Under the pieces are notes generated by a model, which searched no databases, was not told the origin of the DNA, and saw only the letters and a program-made list of their open reading frames with translations. Source: Nannochloris sp. 'desiccata' (taxonomy: Eukaryota; Chlorophyta; Trebouxiophyceae; Chlorellales; Chlorellaceae). From it: a DNA stretch of 64,000 nt. Every line of letters starts with the position of its first letter. Positions within the stretch are counted from its first letter, which is position 1. The stretch lies in the NCBI GenBank assembly GCA_019044685.2, contig JAGTXX020000009.1, positions 744,001 to 808,000 on the forward strand, in the 5' to 3' direction. Positions 53,473-63,849 of this stretch are shown in pieces. The position numbers and the translations under genes were made by a program.

Positions 53473-54494
53473 AATGAATTTATATCACTCAGTAGCTATT
53501 TTGATCGATAAAAGCTTGCTAAAAAGATATAGATATAGAATAAGAAGCTATAGCGATTTATATAAAGCGTTTTCTTTTTGTTTTTTTGTCTGTTTCCACT
53601 TTCTTGTTCATTTCTCTTCCCCTTTCCCCGTTTTTCTTAATATTATCTACTCATCTGACGATATATGTACTATATTTCCTGCCTGCTGGAGGCAAAAATG
53701 AATGGCGCTGGCTCTTTTGTTAACTAGCTTTTTTTAAATTGGGTTGAGGCGGGATTTCTTAAAAAATAAATTGAACGGTGTTCCTCAATCAATTGCGCGC
53801 CCTCTTTTTCTTTTTTTCTTTTCCAAAACACAATCGTGAGAAGCTACCCCCTGGCGACCCTTTTCTGTACCGGACTGTCAACAGCGGAGGTCGTCGGGAG
53901 AAAAAAATGTTTCTCACCACCACTTTTCTTCTTTGTTTATTTGGCTACCTTCTTTCACACATCCCCTGTACTATATACGTATGCACCCCGGTTTCTTGCG
54001 AGCTTCCTTTTAAGCTTGTGATACCTTGTAAACAAAATTTTACAGAAAATAGGTTTTCTGAGCAAATTTGATGTTCCAGGGTAAGTTAATAAATTTGATT
54101 GATGGGGCAGGGCAGCAAGCCGGGGATTACTAAGTTAGCATTTCATCGGCAAAAATGGGCTCCCTCCCCTATTAAGCAACCCCTATTAACTTAAATCTTG
54201 CTTTATTTAAATTTTCTTCAGCTTTTTGCGTTATCGGCAGATTAAACAGAAAGTGGAAGTATCTAAGAGCCTACTACTCGCACAGTGGCACTTGCTTACC
54301 CCTCAGGTGCGAAGGATCTTCTGCTTGCGAGAAGATGAGTGCGAGCGTGCACCCGTTGTACCGCGTTTTACTACGCCAATAACCCCTCATAAAATTACAA
54401 TAATGGCATTAATTTTTCAAGGCCATTGCTTGCTTCTAAACCTCTCTAAACTCGCGTTTGCAGGGATTTGTTTTTTGAAAATTCCGGTGCAACA
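53473..54494. other. Intergenic plus probable 5'-UTR intron of the HMG-box gene
   Basis: The first 600 bp is AT- and pyrimidine-rich with no supported exon. A consensus donor (CCAGG|GTAAGT) at 54081 and an acceptor (GTTTGCAG) ending at 54463 probably bound a 5'-UTR intron of the HMG-box gene, since only 31 bp separate the acceptor from its ATG. Confidence 0.45.
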
Positions 54495-55004
54495 ATGGTC
54501 GAAGGGGAAGCCTTTTCCATTGCGCAATTCGTAGCCCAGGAGACCGCTCTCTTTTATGAGCACATCAAGACTGCAGCTGCAAAATTTGAAGCGGACGAGA
54601 CAGTCCCAAAGTCCTTGTTTGGCCAAAAAATGATCAGAGCGCTCCATAAAGCCGGAGGTAAGCGTGGAGGTGGTGTTAATGGACAGAAACGCAAGCCCAC
54701 TGCCTTTAATCTTTTTATCAAAGAGAAGTTGGCAGAGCTTAATGCCAAAGACTCGTATAAAGATGTTCCTTATAAAGAGAAATTTAGTATGGTCGTGGCT
54801 AAATGGGGAGCATTGAGTGACGACAAGAAGCAGCAGTATACTACCAAATATGCTGCTCAATTGGCTGCTCCTACGCCTGTAGCTGAAAAAAGAGATGCTC
54901 CCAGTTCATCCGACGACGATGAAAGCTCTTCGAGTGATGATGAGGAGCGTAAAAAGCAGAGGAAGAAAGAAAAGAAGGAGAAGAAGCACAAAAGCACTAA
55001 CTGA
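54495..55004 (+). CDS. HMG-box protein with acidic/basic tail
   Basis: A single coding exon of 169 residues from ATG 54495. Residues 1-50 are helical (EAFSIAQFVAQETALFYEHI). An HMG-box-like domain follows at about 62-125: KRKPTAFNLFIKEKLAELNA, then YKDVPYKEKFSMVVAKWGAL and SDDKKQQYTTKYA. The tail is Ser/Asp-rich (SSSDDDESSSSDDEE) and then lysine-rich. HMG boxes bend DNA in the minor groove; a Pro after the basic patch and KW in helix 2 fit the fold. It is probably a chromatin or organelle-nucleoid architectural factor. No transit peptide is seen, which favours the nucleus. The aromatic residues match YABBY/HMGB-like boxes moderately. Confidence 0.75.
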   Translation: MVEGEAFSIAQFVAQETALFYEHIKTAAAKFEADETVPKSLFGQKMIRALHKAGGKRGGGVNGQKRKPTAFNLFIKEKLAELNAKDSYKDVPYKEKFSMVVAKWGALSDDKKQQYTTKYAAQLAAPTPVAEKRDAPSSSDDDESSSSDDEERKKQRKKEKKEKKHKSTN

Positions 55005-55513
55005 CTGTTTTAAAGAGCGTTTTGCAACTTGGATGTCACTCCTGTTTTGCTATGCGCGTTTTACACTAAATTATACTTTTTAATCAAGGCAACTTTACTA
55101 ATATATCCATCATATGAATTGTGTCCTACTTCACTTCCCATTGCACCCAAACAAATTTGCTTTTCTTGACTTTGTTTTCTTATTTTGACACTGACGACGA
55201 CGTTAGATTTTAGTTTTATGTACTATCCTAGCGATTGATGCAATTTAACCGCCTTAAAAGATGAAAGACAGAAGTTACATTATAAGATCCTCGGTTACTA
55301 GTTAGACATATTTGAGAAAGACTTTAAAATGAAGGAGTAAGGGCAGCCTCTTCAATAGGTGTCGACCGGCGCACCCATAGCCACAGCTTGTTTATTATTT
55401 TATGCTCGTAACATTTTTTATTTTGCCAAATACAACATTTATTGTTTCAAAATAATTCAGTAAAGCTGTTTATATCCTCGATTGTACCACATGTGAAGCC
55501 GGATTGTTGAACA
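55005..55513. other. Intergenic, nothing seen
   Basis: About 500 bp between the HMG-box gene and the DUF1350 gene, both on the plus strand. Presumably a 3' UTR and a promoter. No exon or repeat is recognised. Confidence 0.35.
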
Positions 55514-56572
55514 ATGATCTCTTTAAAGTTCTTCACCTGTCCCAAACCTAGCGTTCGCGCAACACGTACAACACACAGCTGCACAACACGATGCGCCCAA
55601 AAAATAGACCTGCCACGCGGTGTGATAGCCGTAGCACCCTCCAGAGCACGACCAAAGGCCCTTGTTCATTTTCTTGGGGGAGCGTTTGCCGGTGCGGCGC
55701 CTTATCTCTTCTACTCCTCTTTCATCGACCGTCTAGCCGACAGTGGATACACTGTGGTAATCACACCATATAGTGTGACTTTTCAGCATGATCGCTGTGC
55801 CCGTAACGTCCATACTGCTTTCAATAATGCTCTCCGTGAGCTCAGAGAAAGCCCAAAGCTTGCATGGGCAGCTCCCCGGGGAGCTCCAAAGCATGGAGTC
55901 GGACACAGCAACGGCGCTTTATTGCATGCTATGATAGGATCTCTGATATCATCCCCTGTTAATGCGTCTAATGTGCTAATTAGTTTCAATAATAGGCAAG
56001 TAAGTGAGGCAGTGCCACTTCCTTTGGACCCTTTACCAGCGTTAGTTCAGCCTGCCCGTGGCGATGGCAGACTAGAGAACATGGCAAAATCTGCCTTTGG
56101 GCAGATATTATCCACCGCAGAAGGACTAGGAGCTGTAGATTCAGAAATGCGAAAGAATATAGAGCAGATTCTTCCCGCTGCCACTCAACTCGGCTCTGTT
56201 TTTGATGAAGTTGGCGACGGCTCTCAAGATTTCACCCCCAGTCCAGAAGAGAACAATAAATTATTTGAAAGTTCGTATAATGTACCTAGAACACTGCTCG
56301 TGCAGTTTATGGATGACAGCATCGACCAATCAATAAAGCTGGAACGGGTACTGCAGCGAAGAGTGCCACCTGGAGGGGTCGAAATATTGAAAATGACTGG
56401 GAATCATTTAACGCCCGTCGGGGCAAGTCCTCAGATCCGTGTCCCTGGTGCGTTTGGTCCAGCGGAAGCGATCGCGCAGGCAGCGTTGTCGTTATCGCAG
56501 GCGGATTTGAGGAGAGTTGGGCAGCAAGTTGTTAGTTGGATGGATGCAAATTCAGGGACGCTACAGCAGTAG
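55514..56572 (+). CDS. DUF1350 alpha/beta-hydrolase-like plastid protein
   Basis: An intronless frame of 352 codons from ATG 55514. The first 35 residues (FFTCPKPSVRATRTTHSCTT) resemble a transit peptide. The DUF1350 core follows: ALVHFLGGAFAGAAPYLFYS, then FIDRLADSGYTVVITPYSVT and FQHDRCARNVHTAFNNALRE. The nucleophile elbow is GVGHSNGALLHAM, and LISFNNRQ follows. Near the end, MTGNHLTPVG supplies a likely catalytic histidine. DUF1350 proteins are conserved in cyanobacteria and plastid-bearing eukaryotes. They have the alpha/beta-hydrolase fold, but no reaction is established, so a plastid esterase or lipase role is only inferred. Ser and His positions appear intact. Confidence 0.85.
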   Translation: MISLKFFTCPKPSVRATRTTHSCTTRCAQKIDLPRGVIAVAPSRARPKALVHFLGGAFAGAAPYLFYSSFIDRLADSGYTVVITPYSVTFQHDRCARNVHTAFNNALRELRESPKLAWAAPRGAPKHGVGHSNGALLHAMIGSLISSPVNASNVLISFNNRQVSEAVPLPLDPLPALVQPARGDGRLENMAKSAFGQILSTAEGLGAVDSEMRKNIEQILPAATQLGSVFDEVGDGSQDFTPSPEENNKLFESSYNVPRTLLVQFMDDSIDQSIKLERVLQRRVPPGGVEILKMTGNHLTPVGASPQIRVPGAFGPAEAIAQAALSLSQADLRRVGQQVVSWMDANSGTLQQ

Positions 56573-56804
56573 ATGGATGCTGAGGCGCAAAGTAGGAAAT
56601 TTGTATACCAGAGCAAGGCTGGCTGTTAATTCACTGCTTTTAAATCGTTTTATTGACTTAAATCGAGTTTCTGGTATTTTTAAATTCTGATTGCTGTTTC
56701 AAACTGTATTGCACTCTTAAGGTTTGTATTAAGAATCCAACCTTGAAAATTGACATCGAAAGAGATTCTTCACAATTCTACTCAACTGACTTCTTTTTTC
56801 TTCG

Positions 56805-58718
56805 ATGATTGAACTATATCACATCACGGCTTGGGTTTTAGCGAATACAGCCCAAATTTTGGGTACTTTGCTGCTCATCTTGATTCCTACTTGTTATCTG
56901 TATTGGCGCAGTAGTATCAAGCGTGCTCTTCGACGAAAGCTCCAAGTCAATATCACACGAAACCTTTCATCTGCAAAACGGGTGGATTGGAGTAAGCATA
57001 GTCCACTGCTCAGATTTTTAGACTTGGATCAAAAAGTTGCCGCCTCCGACTACCCTCAACTGCCAATGATCTCCCTAGGAGAATACATGGCCAGCCTTGA
57101 CGCGAATGGGAAAATATCTCTTCAGAAAGCTCTGATCTCCATCATAGAACGTAGCGGCCTTCGTGTTGCTCTCCCATTGGCCCTTTTTGCCCCGGAGCCC
57201 TGGACAAAAGAAACCGACATTGTTGGCGCTTTCAACAACTCCCCCTATGCAGCCCTCTTGGTGTCCAACATGTTGAGCACTCTAGGTCTCATTTCTGTCA
57301 GTACTGTCGCTCAACGTCAAAATATCGATGCGAAGAAATATACCGAGCGAGCGAAAGGTCGGGCCGCTGCTGATGAAATCATAGAAGCAACACGCGCTGG
57401 TGTAGCTTCACCTGGTTCTTGTGACAATAATACGAATGTTAATGGGAAAACAGATGAAAAGTCAAAGCGGAAGTTTAAAGCACTCGAGCTTATGGTGCAT
57501 GGCTCCAACCCAAACACCGACGGCGGGCTTTCTTCCCGTCTCACAAAAAGCCCTTTCCACCTCGTTGACGATTTCCCAACCGCGACCGGTTCAACAATAA
57601 CAGACTTACTAATTAACACAGATCAAACACCATTACCTGCTCCTGAGCCTGTGTTAATTCACCATCTGTTCCCAGACTTGGCCAACGGCAACGGAGGCTG
57701 TATGATGGCGGTTTCGGATGGCCAAGCAAGAGTCAACGAAGTTTTTGCTAGTCTATGCAATAAACTTGCCAGCAATTCTTTAGTGGGCCTCGGCGTATCT
57801 TCCTACAAACCCAAGCAAGCGTTTACAGTGCAAATTCCAGGTCAAACTACGCCGATTGACTCTGTCGAAGACTTGGTGGAGGAATTGGAAAAAAACAAAC
57901 ACACCGTGACGGTCCGCATTTTTGCAAACACCACCAGTTTCAGTGTGGGTCTCTGCGTTAAAGAAAAAGATTCTACATATACACAAATCCCTTTAGCGTA
58001 CCCTTTGTCTACTGGGTTATATGCTCAAGATGAGAATGGGGATGATTTGGATGTGGTCACTCTGATGCAGCATGCTGCTGTGCAGCTTCATGTAACTGGG
58101 CCGTGGATTACCGCACAAATCGATTGGTGCTTATCGATCAGCGGGATGACTGGCTGGGGTCCTGAGCAAGAAATCAACCGTGTATGGACACGTGATGATG
58201 CTACACGCACATGGCATGCTGACAAAGAGCTGTCAACTGCTGCTGGAAGACGGTCTGCGTTGAGATTGACCACTGCGTCGTCGACGGCATTGAATGTTGC
58301 GGCCTCCGAGGAACAGTTGTTAATGGGCGGGTATGGTGCATTAGGTGTATGTATTGACTCTGTAGCTGCAATTCAACAATGTATTACTGGAAAATGTACT
58401 TTATACCCATTAATTTTGGGTGGAGATGCCAAAATGGGTCTCCTCTCCTGTTACAAACACATTCGCGACCTCGGCAGAAAAAACATTAAAGTAAATAACA
58501 AGTGGAAATATGATTCTGAAGCTGATGCATTAATTTCGGCACTGCTTGCGTTGCCGTGTGATGGGATCGTAGACCCAAAACGTGCTGCGGAGACAGCGCA
58601 AAGAGCGTTGAGCTGTTTACCGGAGCGGTCGGTGTTTGCGGGAGTACAGGAATGCAAAAAATCTTTGCAAGCTGCAATCAGAGCTGCGAATGCGGTGATG
58701 GCAATGGAGAATGTGTGA
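56805..58718 (+). CDS. N-terminally membrane-anchored protein of unknown function (637 aa)
   Basis: An intronless frame from ATG 56805 to TGA. An uncleaved anchor lies at about residues 13-34 (AQILGTLLLILIPTCYLYWR), followed by a basic stretch (KRALRRKLQVN). The remainder is soluble. A helical part (residues 50-190) contains LPMISLGEYMASLDANGKIS; a low-complexity spacer follows, then a mixed alpha/beta region with IPGQTTPIDSVEDLVEELEK and TVTVRIFANTTSFSVGLCVK. Near the end come GGYGALGVCIDSVAAIQQCI and YPLILGGDAKMGLLSCYKHI. I do not recognise a family. It is probably an ER or outer-membrane cytosol-facing protein. The spaced, complex composition argues for a real gene. Confidence 0.72.
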   Translation: MIELYHITAWVLANTAQILGTLLLILIPTCYLYWRSSIKRALRRKLQVNITRNLSSAKRVDWSKHSPLLRFLDLDQKVAASDYPQLPMISLGEYMASLDANGKISLQKALISIIERSGLRVALPLALFAPEPWTKETDIVGAFNNSPYAALLVSNMLSTLGLISVSTVAQRQNIDAKKYTERAKGRAAADEIIEATRAGVASPGSCDNNTNVNGKTDEKSKRKFKALELMVHGSNPNTDGGLSSRLTKSPFHLVDDFPTATGSTITDLLINTDQTPLPAPEPVLIHHLFPDLANGNGGCMMAVSDGQARVNEVFASLCNKLASNSLVGLGVSSYKPKQAFTVQIPGQTTPIDSVEDLVEELEKNKHTVTVRIFANTTSFSVGLCVKEKDSTYTQIPLAYPLSTGLYAQDENGDDLDVVTLMQHAAVQLHVTGPWITAQIDWCLSISGMTGWGPEQEINRVWTRDDATRTWHADKELSTAAGRRSALRLTTASSTALNVAASEEQLLMGGYGALGVCIDSVAAIQQCITGKCTLYPLILGGDAKMGLLSCYKHIRDLGRKNIKVNNKWKYDSEADALISALLALPCDGIVDPKRAAETAQRALSCLPERSVFAGVQECKKSLQAAIRAANAVMAMENV

Positions 58719-59028
58719 ATACATTAATTTTTGATTGATTTTGATTAATACATTTATAACCTGACTCGACTTGACTGATTGATTACCTACTGACGCAATC
58801 TTTTTGTAATTGAATTTTTTGGCAATAATAACGTGTAGAGCGTAATTTAGATTCTCTGCATAACACAACAACTGCAGCAGCAGAACCTGATCGTTTCTTG
58901 CCACCTTCATTAAGCCCTTTGTGCACTTTAGCCATAAACAAGTGCAGACCTTAAATAGTGAAACGCGCCGTTCAATGGTTTTTTAAAAAAGTATTGACTT
59001 CATTTCCATACTACAAAAGTGTAATTAA

Positions 59029-60338
59029 TCAATCTCTGGGATCTCTATTCGATGCCCATACATACGTCATCTCATCCCACCCACAGCTCGCCAACATCCC
59101 TTCATTCAGTGTACTCCAACTCAGTCCTACAGCAAACTCTGTGTGATGGTCCCACAACCTGAGCATGGAATCTTCCGGTACCATATAATCCCATAATCGT
59201 ACAGTCATATCGTACCCACAACTTGCCAATACAGTCGGAGAATGTGGGGAGAATGCAACTCTCCGTACAGCATACCCGTGCCCTAGCAGTGTGGCCAGTT
59301 CCCGTTGTGGCATCCGAACATCCCATATTTTAATTGATTTATCCACACTACCAGTGGCGATGACACAATCGTTATACTTGCACCAGTCTGCTGTGAGGAC
59401 TTCAAATTGGTGGGCGGCTAGAGATAGAGTGGGGAGAGGCTGACGTATGTCCCAAATTTTGACGGTGCAATCGCCTGATGCTGATAGAAAGACGTCAGCT
59501 TGTTGAGGATTCCTGTGGAATTAAAAAAAAAAAAAGCGGGGAGAAAATGTATTGGAAAAAAATTATGTTTATTCGTAATTTCTTTTTATCTAATATAGGT
59601 AGTAATTTAGAGTATTCCTTTGCTTTCAATGGCTAATTTCCCTGTAGTATAGCGTGTTTTATTAGTTTCAAATTACTCTTATGATATCTCTGTTCCGCTA
59701 CTTACCATTGCGCTGCATAGACACAATAGGTGTGCTCCGCAAACGTCCTCAACGACGCTGGGCTATTCAGATCCCATAACTTTACGGAATCATCCCATGA
59801 TCCACTTAGAAACACATCTCTACGTACTACATTCCAATCTAGACTATATACTTCGTGTGTATGTTCTTCTAGGGAGCGTAACGGGTTGGCGCCAGGTGGT
59901 GCTGCTAGATCCCAAACTTTGATGCTGCCGTCCCCAGATGCAGAGAGCAGGATGTTTTCGTTGTTTTCGCTCCAGCAGCAGTCGTAAAGACCGTCAGCGG
60001 TGTCGAAAACGCGCCATTCTGTTAGTCCGCTTGGTGTCATCTGCAATTGGGATTCGTATTGATGGTGAGGCAAGAAGGGAGAGAATGGTTGATAAAAAAA
60101 AACGCAACAAAACAGTGGCGGTGAAAAGCTTGCAAATTAATCTTTTTTTTTCTTTATATTAAAGACCGCTATCAAGTGCGTAAACTCGGGGCACTATCAA
60201 CCTTGTTACCTGTAGGACATATTGCTTTCCATTTCCTATAATACCGAAATTCTGAGAGGTTGCCACAGCAAGTTTACCCTCTTCAAACGGAGAAAACCGG
60301 ACCGAGTATCCTTGAAAGGCTGTGCGGAACGCAGGCAT
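59029..60338 (-). CDS. PEX7: Peroxisomal PTS2 receptor Pex7 (WD40)
   Basis: Exons 60338-60210, 60040-59706 and 59512-59029 keep frame (phase 0; Trp codon split) for 315 residues, the usual PEX7 length. The N-terminus MPAFRTAFQGYSVRFSPFEE is diagnostic of PEX7. Six or seven WD40 blades follow: GLYDCCWSENNENILLSASG, then DGSIKVWDLAAPPGANPLRS, HEVYSLDWNVVRRDVFLSGS, and DKSIKIWDVRMPQRELATLL. The end, HHTEFAVGLSWSTLNEGMLA, fits the PEX7 terminus. Pex7 binds the N-terminal PTS2 nonapeptide of matrix enzymes such as thiolase and brings them to the Pex5/Pex14 docking complex. Confidence 0.93.
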
Positions 60339-60789
60339 AAGGTAGCAGTCTCGTTTGCCCCGAGAGACCAATAATTAAAGCGATAATTTAAAGGCTATGT
60401 GTGTCGATGTATACGAAACCTCAAGGCAAAAAGACTTGGAACAGATCAACGTGCTGCACTTTCAATCAGCGTGATCTCCAGGTTTCGTCGACTTGTATGC
60501 GGCAATAGGTTAATATTAAATTAGTACACTGCATCAATGTATTCGATGGAGTTCTCTATAAGGCAGGGTTGGGGCAATGGGGAAGAGAAAGAAAAAGAAA
60601 TGGGGACAAAGGCTTAAGATTGGGTCTTCTTATAATATATGAATCTAATTTGCACATTATAGTGAATTCAGGTTAAAACTCATATTTAAAGTATATAGAG
60701 GCGGCGGCGTTCTCACATTCTCAGCTCCACTTCTGAAATTTTAAAAACAAACATCCCATTTGTTCAGTTTTTAAGTGACGGCAACAACA
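60339..60789. promoter_or_regulatory. Divergent promoter region, PEX7 and isopropylmalate synthase
   Basis: A 451-bp spacer between two start codons on opposite strands. An AT-rich centre precedes a GGCGGCGGCG patch at about 60700. Promoter role inferred from position; no further motif is identified. Confidence 0.35.
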
Positions 60790-62730
60790 ATGTCGCCCTT
60801 TGTGGGAGCCCAGCAGCGTCAGGTGCTTGGACATAAACCAACTATTGCTCGCATTGGTCGCCGCAGCATCCTGGTTAAAGCACAGAGCCAATTAAATCAG
60901 CGCCAGAGACCCGAATACATTCCAAATAGGATAGACGACCCCAATTACGTCCGCATTTTTGATACCACTCTCCGTGATGGTGAACAATCACCTGGTGCAA
61001 CTCTCACTAGTAAAGAAAAGCTGGAAATTGCCAAGCAATTGTCTAAGCTTGGTAAGTTTTATTCTGGCGGTGTCGCAGCAGAAGTGGAAAATATCAATCA
61101 ATATCTGAAATTCTTGATAACTTATCATAGTTTAACCCAAATTTGATTTTATTTTTCTTCTACAGGTGTTGATATCATCGAAGCTGGATTCCCTGTAGCC
61201 TCCCCTGATGATTTTGATGCTGTCCGTGCCATTGCAATGGACGTCGGCTGTGCTGTTGAACCTGATGGCTACGTTCCTGTTATCTGTGGTCTCTCTCGTA
61301 CCCGTGAGAAGGATCTTTTCACTGCATGGGAAGCTGTGAAACACGCCAAACGCCCCCGCGTCCACACGTTTATCGCCACTTCAGAAATTCACATGAAGTA
61401 CAAATTAAAAATGACCCCCGAACAGGTCATTGAAAACGCAGTAAACGCTGTCAAATACCTCCGCTCCCTTGGATGTGTTGATATTGAGTTCTCACCTGAA
61501 GATGCTGGCCGATCGGACCCTGTTTTTCTCTATGAAATTCTTGGAGAGGTCATTAAAGCCGGTGCTACCACTCTCAACATTCCCGATACAACTGGATGGA
61601 ACCTTCCTCACGAATTCCAGGGATTAATCAGTAAAATCAAGGCCAATACACATGGAGCTGAGAATATCATCATCTCGACCCATTGTCAAAACGATTTGGG
61701 CCTCTCTACTGCTAATTCTTTGGGAGGCGCCATGGGCGGTGCTCGACAAATCGAGTGCACAATCAACGGCATCGGTGAACGTGCTGGCAATGCCTCTTTG
61801 GAGGAAGTTGTCATGGCAATTGCTCTTCGTGGTGACGAACAATTAAACGGTCTTTGGACTGGAATCAGACCTGTTCATATTGCTGCAACATCTAAAATGG
61901 TTTCCGACTACTCGGGAATGATGGTACAACCTCATAAAGCTATTGTAGGAGCCAACGCATTCGCTCACGAGTCCGGTATCCATCAAGATGGCATGCTCAA
62001 AAACCGTGGTACCTATGAAATCATGTCCCCTGAGACTATCGGTCTTACCCGTGCTGATGACGATGCAGGCATCGTCCTGGGTAAACACTCTGGGCGCAAC
62101 GCTTTGGGTACTCGTCTGAGAGAGCTTGGCTTCGCTCTCGCTGAAAATGATTTGAATGACGTCTTTAAACGCTTCAAAAACCTCGCTGATCGTAAGAAGA
62201 ATATCACAAATGAAGATGTCTTGGCTTTGATGAGTGATGAAGTGCATCAGCCGACTGCAATCTGGGCTCTACGAGACCTGCAAGTGGTATGTGGCTCCAT
62301 GGGTCTTCCTACCGCAACCGTACGTATGACGGGACCGGATGGCATCACCCGTACTGCCTCTGGTATTGGCACTGGTCCTGTTGATGCTGCCTACAAGGCG
62401 ATAGACCATTTGGTTCGAGTACCAGCGGAGTTGCAGGATTACACGGTTGGCAGTGTCACTGAAGGTATTGATGCGCTTGCACAGACGAGAGTTATTATTA
62501 AACCAAGTGGACGTAATGAAGGATATGTACAGAACGCACGTGGGGGAAAGACGCAAAGATTTTATTCTGGAAGCGGTGCTGATGAAGACATTGTGGTGTC
62601 TTCTGCCAGAGCCTATGTATCTGCTTTAAATAAGATGATTGCGTATTTGAGTGTGCAGGAGAGTGCAGAGTTTGCTGCGGCCGGTAATGGTTCTACTGAT
62701 ACTGAATCAAAAGAGTCGATTGCTGCTTAA
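60790..62730 (+). CDS. IPMS: 2-isopropylmalate synthase, plastid
   Basis: Exon 1 (60790-61051) and exon 2 (61166-62730) join inside a Gly codon (GTAAGT...CTACAG), giving 608 residues. The ATG at 60790 is the first in frame. Residues 1-40 are a transit peptide (Gln/Arg/Ser-rich). The TIM barrel opens with [20 protein letters not shown] (D58, R62), carries [18 protein letters not shown] (H260) and then [19 protein letters not shown]. The C-terminal LeuA regulatory domain (residues about 460-590) is present. It is the site of leucine feedback, and its presence separates IPMS from methylthioalkylmalate synthases. The enzyme condenses acetyl-CoA with 2-oxoisovalerate in the first step of leucine synthesis. 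The HCQNDLG form is the plant and algal one. Confidence 0.95.
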
Positions 62731-62973
62731 AAACAAGTTAGGAAACAGCCGTTTCTTGTTTCGTGTCGTTTGTGACCTGGCCGATGTTTTTTGATAGTTG
62801 TTTTTTAAACTTTAAACCCTGGTTGATTATTTGGTGCAACGACGTTCTTAATAGTACATCTTGAAACAGTAATACTTATTCGTTAGAAAACAGGTAATTA
62901 GTCAGTAAAAGCAAGTTTAAGTTAAAGTCAAAAGAAGGTAGAAAGTTAATTAAGTTACGAGGTCTATTGCTAC

Positions 62974-63510
62974 CTAGCCTCGTTGCTTTTCTGGGTGCTG
63001 TTCCCCATCAACTCCATGCTTTTCCTGCATCTGCCGAAGCTCTTCTTCCTGATCTTTTGTACTCATCTTTTGTGTTTGTTTCTTTGTTTGATGATACAGC
63101 ACAATAAGATATCTATTTTGAACGTTGAAACCAGAAAGATGTTCTTGAGCATTTTTGGCATCGTAAATATCTTCGTAAATGACAAAGGCTGTTCCCTTCG
63201 TATCCTTTGTGCTGCCTAGACGGATTTGACGGATAGCACCGTATTTACCGAAGACATCGTACAGGTCTTCTGGGGAGATGTTAAATGGTAGATTGCGGAC
63301 ATAGAGAACTCTGCAGAAATGAAGAAGGAAGCGTCAGCGGGAAAGGTGATTGAGAATTGGCGATCGCAGGGAAAATTATCTTCGTGCAGGGCTCTGGTGA
63401 TGCAACTGATACATATATTCATAGCTAGTAAATTATTCTGCGATTGTGATAGTGGTTTACCTGTTTACTTCAGGCGGAAGCCGTGCAGATTTGCCACTTC
63501 TTGTTGCCAT
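62974..63510 (-). CDS. SF3B6: SF3b complex subunit p14 (SF3B6), U2 snRNP
   Basis: Exon 1 (63510-63461) and exon 2 (63310-62974) split an Arg codon (AG|A) across a GTAAAC...CTGCAG intron, giving 128 residues. The protein opens [23 protein letters not shown]2 is [11 protein letters not shown] and RNP1 is [10 protein letters not shown]. The diagnostic C-terminus [18 protein letters not shown] precedes a basic tail ([20 protein letters not shown]). This is the protein that touches the branch-point adenosine within SF3b of U2 snRNP, at almost the same length as human p14 (125). Its presence matches the intron-rich genome. Confidence 0.95.
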
Positions 63511-63849
63511 CTTCGCTCGGTATAGCAGTTAATAAGCAGTAATCTTACAGACAATATCTATGATCACCGAATAAATCAAATTGTAAATGCTGATTGCCTT
63601 TGCAAAGTCTGGACACTTTTATATTTTGGCCAGCCTCTCTTTCCTGCTGTCGGCGTCCAACTTCAGACTCCTTGGAAGGACAAATACCTATTGCAACTTA
63701 CAGAAAACGCAAACAATCAAACGCACTCAGAGATATAAAGAGAAATATATATGAATTAATTGATTTTTTTTGTGTTCATTCATTCATAACTAATATACAT
63801 ACAACAAGTCAGTGGCGGAGCCTTGAATTTTATTTTATTTCTATTTCTG
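63511..63849. other. Intergenic, SF3B6 promoter and RING gene 3' end
   Basis: AT-rich spacer with no exon. Holds the promoter of SF3B6 (read leftward) and the 3' UTR of the RING-H2 gene. No further feature is seen. Confidence 0.35.

Noticed and set aside
60790..62730. Methylthioalkylmalate synthase or homocitrate synthase
   Set aside because: The full C-terminal leucine-regulatory domain is present, which identifies isopropylmalate synthase.
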